NCBI GenBank assembly: GCA_964036195.1
Contig: OZ038450.1
Coordinates: 27,468,794-27,532,793 of the forward strand
Source: Sphaerolaimus hirsutus
Taxonomy: Eukaryota > Nematoda > Chromadorea > Monhysterida > Sphaerolaimidae
DNA: 64,000 bases
Reading direction: 5' to 3'
Made by a program: the position numbers and the translations under genes. The notes beneath the pieces were generated by a model. The model did no database searches, was not told where the DNA came from, and worked only from the letters and a program-made list of their open reading frames with translations. This document shows, in pieces, positions 56,305 to 64,000 of the stretch. Position 1 is the stretch's first letter; each line of letters opens with the position of its first letter.

Positions 56305-57158
56305 CAACGATGGGTAAGTTCTCCAGAAAAAAACACTTTCTGTGTTTTGAGTTTTTCAAAAATGAATACCTGTGTTTCGAGTTTTTTTCCAATAAAAAAC
56401 TTGAGTAACTCTGTTTTTATTTCTGTGTTTTTGGTTAAAACTCGAGTTTTTTCATAAAATGCAAGTTTTTACCCAAATGCTGTTTTTCAATGCCAAAACA
56501 GTCATTTTCTCATTAAAAATTACTTTCTGCATGTTCAGGGGGCACCAGAAGGCCCTGAAAGATGTTCTGAAAAATGTAAACAGTCATGTAAAATGGCAAA
56601 TTTTATTTTTTCACTGGGCATTTGGGAATTTTGATGACATTTTACTTTACTGTTTACACTTCACATGGAATTTTACTGGGACTGTGATTGATACCACATA
56701 AACATCACTGTACCAACCCGCATATCAGTCAAATGTAGGAAAAAGCACCAACAAAATGTCCACATGGTCAACAAAATCGAACACAGGGGTCTTCAATGGG
56801 GGGGGGGAGGGCTGGGTGTAGCCCCTAAATCGGCCAGCAATCTATTGATTTATCACTATCACTGTTTATAAATATTGCTATCTATCGCGACCAAATGACT
56901 GGAGACCCCTGATCAAATGCACATTCCTTATTTTGTTCAGTCGATTACAGCAGTATTCCTCAAATCTTCAAATCACAGGAAAAAACTCAAAAAACTTTTC
57001 TGTGTTTCCGTGTTTCTGTGTTTCCGTGTTCTTCAATAAAAAACTCATTTGAGTTTTGAGTTTTTTGAAATTATTGAGTTTCCGTGTTTCTGTGTAAAAC
57101 AAAAACACAGAAACTCAATGAGTTTCTGTGTTCAATTTCTGTGTTTTTTCCATCGTTG
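56305..57158. mobile_element. hAT-like MITE, CAACGATGG family (copy in palindrome arm)
   Basis: Termini CAACGATGG / CCATCGTTG with a perfect 8-bp duplication GGCGTGCC (56297-56304, 57159-57166). The opposite arm at 55247-55268 shows GCGTGGCACGCCACAATTAC uninterrupted. The element lies in the opposite orientation to copies 1 and 2. Confidence 0.93.
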
Positions 57159-57425
57159 GGCGTGCCACGCGTCAATAAATATTTTTGATCTGATGCAAGC
57201 AGTGTTCTTGCATTGCAATAAATAAAAGGAAGTATAAAACACATTCCCATGGCCCAACAGATGCCCCAATAGTGTAATTAGATATTTTGTATGGAGGACT
57301 ACATCATCCCACGTTATAAAAGTCAGGCCGAAGTAGTCCTCCGGGTGAAGTAGTCCTTGAGGGCTATATCAACCCAGGGGGTAAGAAGTCCATGGGGGGA
57401 TAGGGTACGTAAGCCCTCTCAAACG

Positions 57426-58316
57426 TGTATGTGCCCAGTTTCGGGAACATACAAACTTTTTAAAAATTGTATGTGCCCGCGCTTGGGAAACATACCCGGA
57501 AAAACATAATGCAATTTTGTTGCACAATTTAATCAGCCCACTGCAAAATATCATTCATTAATTAATTAATTAAGTTTACTTGACTCAGACCTCAAAAGCC
57601 AAATGCAAGTAAAATACAAAATTCATACCCATCGAGTACTCCTATTTTGCAGTCCTAATAGGTGAGTTTGTGCGCGTTGTATACACAGAAGGTGTGGGAG
57701 AATATAGAGAAAACACCTAGTCTACTTACTACCTTACTATAAAGTGGGTGGCAGACAACATTGCCAGGAACACCGAAAAACAAAACACTCTAGCACCCCA
57801 CGACCCGGGTTTGTCCGCGTTTAAAAACAATTGGAAACATTTGAACAAAAACCGTACATAAAAGAATAAAGTGAAAATCAACATTCTGATGTTAAGTGAA
57901 AATCATAATCATAGTCGTCGTTAGAAAGTCCCCTTAGTCACAGAAAATCATAATCTTTCTGAAGCGTTTTCCGCTTGCTATTCCAAGAGTTGTATCCAAT
58001 TAGTTGACATTTTTGACATTATTGAAAACAGGTTTGCTGTGTTTTTAGTTCCCAGGTTTGAGTTGTTAAATGAGATATCTCTAATTGCTCGCCGTTTCCT
58101 AATTCATTTTACCACTCATCTTTCCAAGAGTCACATTTATCACCTTTTTCACTTTCCATCCCTCACATCATTACCAAAGATCGTCATCAACATCGTGCCT
58201 TGTTGTGTCGCACACTGATACCAAAATTAGAGTTATAAACCACTTTGCAAATTGATACAGTTTTGTACAATGTAAGTATACATGGATCTTCTTTGCATCT
58301 AAGGTCAGCTTACTGG
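57426..58316. other. no recognisable feature
   Basis: A+T-rich, apparently single-copy sequence. No gene or repeat signal that I can support. Confidence 0.4.
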
Positions 58317-58874
58317 CTAACCGGGGATCCCGCTCGCGAACGATGAACCGTCGCTGCGTTCCCCCCAGTTTTCCAGTAATCTGGCCAGATTACCCAGGTG
58401 TTGCGACGCATCAATACGCATTTTATGACATACTGCGGCATCAAAGACCGTGCACGGAATCTGTCTCGCAATGCTATGGCTAGTTTGTCGCGTCACTAAT
58501 GCTGTCTCCGCCTCGGATGCGGCAATGTCTTTGCCGCACCGTCGGCTGCAACAGTCTTCACTAATCGACCTAGCCCACTCTGTGTGCCAGAGTGTCACCG
58601 TCGGATGTTGACACTGTCCCAGGTAATGAGACATTGTCATCCAGAATGACCACCCCAGCGATTCACATAACGGACAGTTTATCCATTGTCTTATATTGTT
58701 TTGCCTAAAGTGTATTTGCTGTGTATTTGGTAACCAGCCATGCCTCCCTGCGAACCATCTATGCTCCGACACCTGTAGGGTTTCTGGCAATAGAGGTGTG
58801 ATTTCCCGTAATACTTGGTTTTCTTTTTGTATACTTCTTGTTGTGTGTATTTGTGGTTTTAGTCCAATCTCCAA
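58317..58874 (-). pseudogene. possible LINE C-terminal zinc-knuckle fragment
   Basis: An open frame of about 185 residues, bounded upstream by a stop and without a convincing ATG. It contains RWFAGRHGWLPNTQQIHFRQ, then CPLCESLGW, a short spacer, and SHYLGQC. The C-x2-C...H-x4-C pattern after a W/R-rich stretch resembles the zinc-binding segment that follows reverse transcriptase in several non-LTR retrotransposons. No reverse transcriptase core is present nearby. The G+C content is higher than in the flanks. A host protein cannot be excluded. Confidence 0.4.
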
Positions 58875-59112
58875 TTCATGTATTTATGTATTTATACTCG
58901 GTGGACCACAAAGTATGCGCTGAATCCTACCATTATTTAATGAATACCATCTTGTGATAAATTTCGTAATTAATTATTCCATGATAAAAAGGAAACATTA
59001 TGATAAAAAAACTATAATTTTTGGTTAATTATTCCTATAGGTTATGGTAGGTTTCCATACTAAACACCTTCCCGATCAAGTCCGGCCCCCCATTTTTTAT
59101 TTTACTTCTGAC

Positions 59113-60576
59113 CAGGGTTGGCAAAATCTCAGAAAAAAATAAAAATAAAATAAAAATAAAATGGAAAATTTAAGAATAAAATAAAATAAAATAAAATGGA
59201 AAATTTCAAAATAAAAATAAAAATTGTATAAAAATTTGAATTTTTGTAAAATTTCTGTAAAATTGTATAAAAATTCGAATTTTTGTAAAATTGTATAAAA
59301 ATTCCTATTTTTTTGTAAAATTTTGACTTACTGCTTGAGTTTCTACCTGTTTTTTCATGGAACTGGGGGCAGTCCCAAACTTCATAAACTGTCACATGTC
59401 ATGTAAATTGTCATGCAATCTCTCCATTGTCATGACAAATGTAAATTTAAGTGTCAATTGTCAGGCAAATTGTATTCAAATCTTTTGTTCTGTATCCAAA
59501 TATTTTATTTTGAATACAAATCTTATGTGAACATTTGGATACAAAAAGATACGATTTGGATACAAAATAACATAAGATTTGGATACAAGAACATAATATT
59601 TTGATACACAGATTACACTTTGCATGACATCTGTCATGACAATTGCCACCTCGCTAGACATTTGAATTTGACACTTGACATTTTGCATGACTTTTTACAA
59701 ATTCACACTCCTGTAGTCCTTCTACTGAAAATATAAACAATTGTTATCAAGAATTGTAACTTTACACTTGCAGCTAGCTAACAGTATCTAGTGCATGCAA
59801 CTTTTGTAAAGTAATGGAAAAATTTGGCGCAGTTTTTTCATGTATATGTATAAAAATAACATTTTTCTGTGCTTGCATGCAATGACTCTGATTTTTTGTA
59901 AAATTTTTGTAAAATTTTTGTAAAATGGTGTCATTTTATTTTATTAACGACTTTTGAGAATAAAATAAAATAAAATAAAATGAAACAAGAATAAAATAAA
60001 AATAAAATAAAATTTTTATACAATTTTACTAAAATGAATTTTTATAAAACCAACCCTGGTCATGACAAGTGGTAAGTAAAGTGTCAATTGTCATGACAAA
60101 TATAAATGAAAGTGGAAACTGTATAGCAAGTTGTATCCGTATCTTATCCTTTGTATCCAAATCTGAAAATATTAACATTTGGATACAAAAAAAATTTACA
60201 TTTTACAAATGCGCCAAGCACACTCCAGTAATCCTTCTACTGAAAATGCATACCAGTATCATCAATAATTGTAACACTTGCAACCAGCTAACAATACCTA
60301 CTGCATGCAACTTTTGCAAAGTAATGGAAAAATTTGTCACACATTTTTCGTTTTTAGGTCTAATTATCACTTTTTCTAGCCTTGCATGCAAGATTATGAT
60401 TTTTTGTAAAATTTCTGTAAAATTTTTGTAAAATGGTCCATTTTATTATTTTATTAACATTTTGGAATAAAATAAAATAAAATAAAATGAAATAAGAATA
60501 AAATTAAAATAAAATACAATTTTATACAATTTTTATACAATTTGTATACAAATGATTTTTATAAAACCAACCCTGG
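59113..60576. mobile_element. CAGGGTTGG-family MITE with a partial second copy
   Basis: Left end CAGGGTTGGCAAAATCTC at 59113 and a first right end CCAACCCTG at 60058. A second partial unit then repeats the interior and ends CCAACCCTG at 60576. Flanks CTTCTGAC, GTCATGAC and GTCACAAT do not match, so the present arrangement is a recombinant. Confidence 0.65.
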
Positions 60577-60674
60577 TCACAATGGAGTTTTTTTTCCGGA
60601 AACATGTACAGCGTAATGTCATAAGTGTGATAAGTGAACCGAACTTATTGTGGTAGCATTGGATTAAAAATCTA

Positions 60675-61654
60675 CCGTATTACCTCGAATTACCCCCCCC
60701 CCTTGAATTAACCCTCCCTCAAAATGGGCTGGGGAAAAAATAACCCCCCCCCTCGAAATACCCCCCCCCTTCGGAATGATGTACGTCATGTACATAATAA
60801 ATACGTCATGTACGCAATGTACATGATGTATATTACTGTTAATTTGCATTGCAGCTACACATAGAGTAGTTTGTGTAGCTATCTACGTTTTTATGTCCAA
60901 ATACAGGGGTGGGCATCTTCAGTTACCGCTGGAAAAACGCAATAGCTTGAGCTACAGTTGAGCTATCACAATGAAATTTTAACACAATAGAGTAGACTCC
61001 ATAGGACACATATTCTGAAGTTTGCAACCCAAACGGCCACAGTTTGGAGGAGTTGTGGAACACACAGTTTTTAGTGTAATTTTGTGACTTCACCCCCCTT
61101 ATCTCGGGACTGGGGGACTATTCGAGTAAAAAAAGAATTTGGTAGTAGCCCCGACCACAACATACTCAAAGGGCATCAAAATCGGCCGATGTACGACAGA
61201 ATGGGACGACACCAACGACCGATGCCCCCCCCCCTCAAATGCCACCCTCGATTTATCCTATGGGTGACGCCAAGTCACAAAATTACACTAAAAACCGTGT
61301 GTTCCACAATTCACCCAAAATGTGGCCGTTTGGGTTGCAAACTTCAGAACAGGTGTCCTATGGAGTCTACTCCATTGTGTTAAAATTTCATTCTGATAGC
61401 TCAACCGTAGCTCAATCTATCGCATTTTCCCAGCGGTAACTGAAGATGCCCACCCCTGTATATCCTGTTTGGACACATTTATTTCCTATTTTGGGTACGC
61501 AAATGCCTACTATTTACTACGATCCTTACAAGAATTTCTGACGAAATAATAATAAAAACCCTTGAATAAACCCCCTCCCCCCTCGAATTAACCCCCCTCA
61601 AATTTTGCTGGCGAAAATAATAAACCCCCATGGGGGTATTTCGAGGTAATACGG
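60675..61654. mobile_element. TA-target MITE, CCGTATT family, interrupted
   Basis: CCGTATTACCTCGAATTA / TTTCGAGGTAATACGG, TA on both sides. Nearly identical to 51257-51698 once the nested 60904-61458 element is removed. Confidence 0.88.
60904..61458. mobile_element. TA-target MITE, CAGGGGTGGGCA family (copy 2), nested
   Basis: Ends CAGGGGTGGGCATCTTCAGT and complement. Filled site CCAAATA / TATATCCTG against the uninterrupted CCAAATATATCCTG at 51503-51516. Hence a 2-bp TA duplication. Confidence 0.93.
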
Positions 61655-61764
61655 TATGTTCAATAGCAATATTGAAATGAAGAATAGATTATTCAAGCTC
61701 AATATTTTGCAGTTTTTGACAGTTGGCAGTGTGATAAAATATAAAGTCATTTTTGCATAGCTAA

Positions 61765-63441
61765 GAGAGTTGCGAAAACGTATTTACGTTTACCCGAAAT
61801 ACCCGGTTATTCGGGTATTTATACTTACGTTTACGTTTACGTTTTCCAAAAATACCGTTACGCTTTGTTACGTTTTCCTGGCACAATTACCCGGGTACCA
61901 GAGAAAACGTAAAAATATGCTACAGGGAACCGTATTGTTTGACAAATATAGTGTATTATGATGAGTTCAACATGTTCTAATGTTGAGGAGTTCTAATTCC
62001 GCAATTGGAGAACTCAAACATCAATTTGCAAGTGAAAAGTAAAAAGTTGAAGGAAAGTATTTTTGTGAGGGAAAACTGAAATGCAAAAAAAAGTCAAAAA
62101 CAATTTTAGTGTTTTCTCATGACTGACCAGTCATTTCACCAGAGTTGTGCAAATACTGGTATTTTTGGAAAACGTAAACGTAAACGTAAATACCTTTTCC
62201 AAATCAAAAGTATAAATACTAAAACGTAAGGTATTTTTAAAATACCAAGGAATACGTAAAAAAAACGTAAACGTAAAATTTTTACACACAGTATTTGCCA
62301 TTGTGCTTTTGAAAATACCATTATTTTCATTATTATCCAACTACGCTGGTGATTCTGGGGGAGTCCCAGACCCTGTAAAATGCTTTGCAAAATGTCAATT
62401 GCATTCAAGGTGTCTAAAGTCATGCAAAATGCCCTGGAAGGTGGCAAATCTTTGCCATTTTGCTGGGCATTTTACATGAGTTTTGACATTTGCATGAAAT
62501 TTTACTTTTTACAGGGCATCTTACAGAGTCTGGGATTGCACTCTCAGTCTGGGTTTCAAAACGTGTGCTATTCACAGTTGTTACAAGTGGCATCGTCGGA
62601 ATTCAACACAAAAAATTTATAAACGCAATGCTCCACAAACAAACAAAAAGGTTTCTGTGTTCAGCATTTGAACACATTTATGAAAATGTATCCAGTATTC
62701 CATGTGTATTTAAGTGCAAGCGTGCAGTCACTTTTTTCATAACGCATTTTTGTATGTATACATGTTACGTTTATGCAAAAACATAAACATTGTTGGCTGC
62801 AGGTGGTACGGCCCATTTGACCATGTGCACGTGTGAAGTTTTTTTAACGTTTTCCTTAGTACCCGGGTATTTTGGTCAGGAAAATGTAACAAAACGTAAT
62901 GGTATTTTTAGAAAACGTAAACGTAAACGTAAGTATAAATACCCGAATAATCGGGTATTTCTGGTAAACGTAAATACGTTTTTCCAACTCTGCATTTCAC
63001 TTACAAATTTACTCTTCTTTCAATTTTTACTTGCCATTCAACTTGCCATTACTTCTCACTCATAATTTTTTAGTTTTCCTCTTACGAAATTGGCACCTTA
63101 TGGCCCTACACCCAGTAGTTGACAACAATGCAAAATGTCAACTCCAAGCCCAATTCAATATCCCGATCCCATCATTCTAAATAGGTATATATATAAAATT
63201 CAGGTAAGCAGGAAATGTTGATGGAGATCATATGAACATCCATATTGTTTAAAAAACATTGTGTTTTTGTATTCTCTGATAGCGGAAGCACTTAATAAAA
63301 TTTTTACGTTTACGTTTTATTTTACGTTTTCCCCGGTATTTTAAAAATACCTTACGTTTTAGTATTTATACTTTTGATTTGGAAAAGGTATTTACGTTTA
63401 CGTTTACGTTTTCCAAAAATACCAGCATTTGTACAACTCTG
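61765..63441. mobile_element. hAT-like MITE, CAGAGTTG family (outer of nested pair)
   Basis: Termini GAGAGTTGCGAAAACG / TTTGTACAACTCTG with a perfect 8-bp duplication ATAGCTAA (61757-61764, 63442-63449). The left end carries CGAAATACCCGG-type words and the right end TTTTGATTTGGAAAAGG-type words. Confidence 0.9.
62140..62992. mobile_element. hAT-like MITE, CAGAGTTG family (inner, reversed)
   Basis: Termini CAGAGTTGTGCAAATACTGG / GTTTTTCCAACTCTG with a perfect 8-bp duplication CATTTCAC (62132-62139, 62993-63000). Its left end pairs with the outer right end and its right end with the outer left end, so it is inserted in reverse. The core at 62350-62545 has inverted CCCAGACCCTGTAAAATGC ends. Confidence 0.9.
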
Positions 63442-63449
63442 ATAGCTAA

Positions 63450-64000
63450 ACACAATTTTACATAGAAATAGATTAATATTTTGGCTGAATTTCAATGGTT
63501 TCAAATGTTTAATTCAAAGTGGCATTTATTCAGTTTGTCAAGTGTTTTCTAAAACATACCTGATTTAACGGAGGGTGTTTAAACAAACTGTTAAAATATC
63601 AGTTTAATCCAGGCATTTGATAGTTCAAGTCGTTTCACTTGTTTGAAGGGGCAAAATTAAATATTTCAAAGTCAGGACTAATTGAGAACTATCATGATTA
63701 TCATCTGCTGCACTTATCAATAGTCTTCCGGCTTATCAATACTGTTCTTCTATCTGCCAACTTTCACTCCTTTTTTTCACTTTGGCCTGCTGTTTCCCAT
63801 GTTCCTTTGCCCTTATCATGCTCTGCTGGCTGTACCACAATCATTTTTTTGTTGATATTGTACCTTCAAAAGTGCCAGTAGTGAACCATTTTTTTATCAG
63901 GTAAGATTGTAAAAGTTATCAGTGAAAATCTGGATCTGGTTTTGGCAGTTCCTGATAAACAAAGCAAATGAAGGCAATCACATTTAGGTAGTATTTATGC
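63450..64000. other. no recognisable feature
   Basis: A+T-rich sequence to the window end. No gene, repeat or transposon end identified. Confidence 0.4.

Larger units (their letters stand above)
55013..57425. mobile_element. nested inverted-repeat element, about 2.4 kb
   Basis: Outer inverted words CCCGATGGACTTCTTACCCC / GGGGTAAGAAGTCCATGGGG at 55037 and 57377, with AGGACTATATC repeats inside. A roughly 13-bp direct repeat (CCTCTCAAACG core) lies outside both ends and may be a long target duplication. Inner inverted arms 55206-55310 against 56249-57211 share GACGCGTGGCACGCCACAAT. The central palindrome and the MITE 56305-57158 lie within. Confidence 0.6.

Noticed and set aside
59113..60576. 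LTR retrotransposon suggested by repeated A+T-rich ends
   Set aside because: The repeated ends are inverted, not direct, and match the CAGGGTTGG MITE family. The second part is a partial copy.
1..64000. tRNA or rRNA genes
   Set aside because: I saw no cloverleaf with a convincing TTC-loop (GGTTCRANNCC) or A/B boxes, and no rRNA-like conserved block. A covariance-model search would be decisive.

Overview
This window is nuclear DNA of a eukaryote, most probably an animal. It is A+T-rich, dominated by non-coding repeats, and carries fragments with clear spliceosomal intron signals (GTGAGT donors, pyrimidine-tract acceptors, one TGCTAAC branch site). It also holds a Penelope-like element with a GIY-YIG endonuclease, Ty3/gypsy-type gag and integrase fragments, and many short inverted-repeat transposons. 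I cannot name the species. There is no operon-like gene packing, rRNA, tRNA or CRISPR array that I can see.

Layout: 0-4 kb holds a minus-strand 568-residue retrotransposon gag reading frame with decayed sequence beyond it. 7-9 kb holds weak exon-like segments. 9.8-11.6 kb is a minus-strand Penelope-like fragment between two identical 123-bp direct repeats. 13.1-14.1 kb is a degenerate TTGACAT array. 14.3-29 kb is almost wholly miniature inverted-repeat transposons (MITEs) plus shared duplicated segments. 30.0-33.4 kb carries two plus-strand exons of a guanylate cyclase catalytic domain, the first broken by a 4-nt duplication, with an intron filled by nested MITEs. Two further exon-like pieces follow at 33.5 and 35.6 kb. 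36.0-38.1 kb has a deleted gypsy integrase followed by a probably spliced coiled-coil/Cys gene. 39-44.7 kb repeats much of 24-29 kb. 44.9-50.8 kb is palindromes and three different satellites. 51.8-57.4 kb is large inverted-repeat elements carrying smaller insertions. 58.3 kb has a LINE-like fragment. 59-63.4 kb is again nested MITEs.

The main result is a dated-by-nesting record of transposition. I find seven hAT-like non-autonomous families plus two probable ones by their terminal words and 8-bp target duplications (21 copies by my count, 14 with perfect duplications), and at least three families that duplicate TA. For several insertions the uninterrupted site survives elsewhere in the window, in a paralogous segment or in the opposite arm of a palindrome, which proves the boundaries. 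No transposase gene is present, so any enzyme must act from elsewhere. The only recognisable host function is cyclic-GMP synthesis by the guanylate cyclase, and as read here that gene is disrupted.
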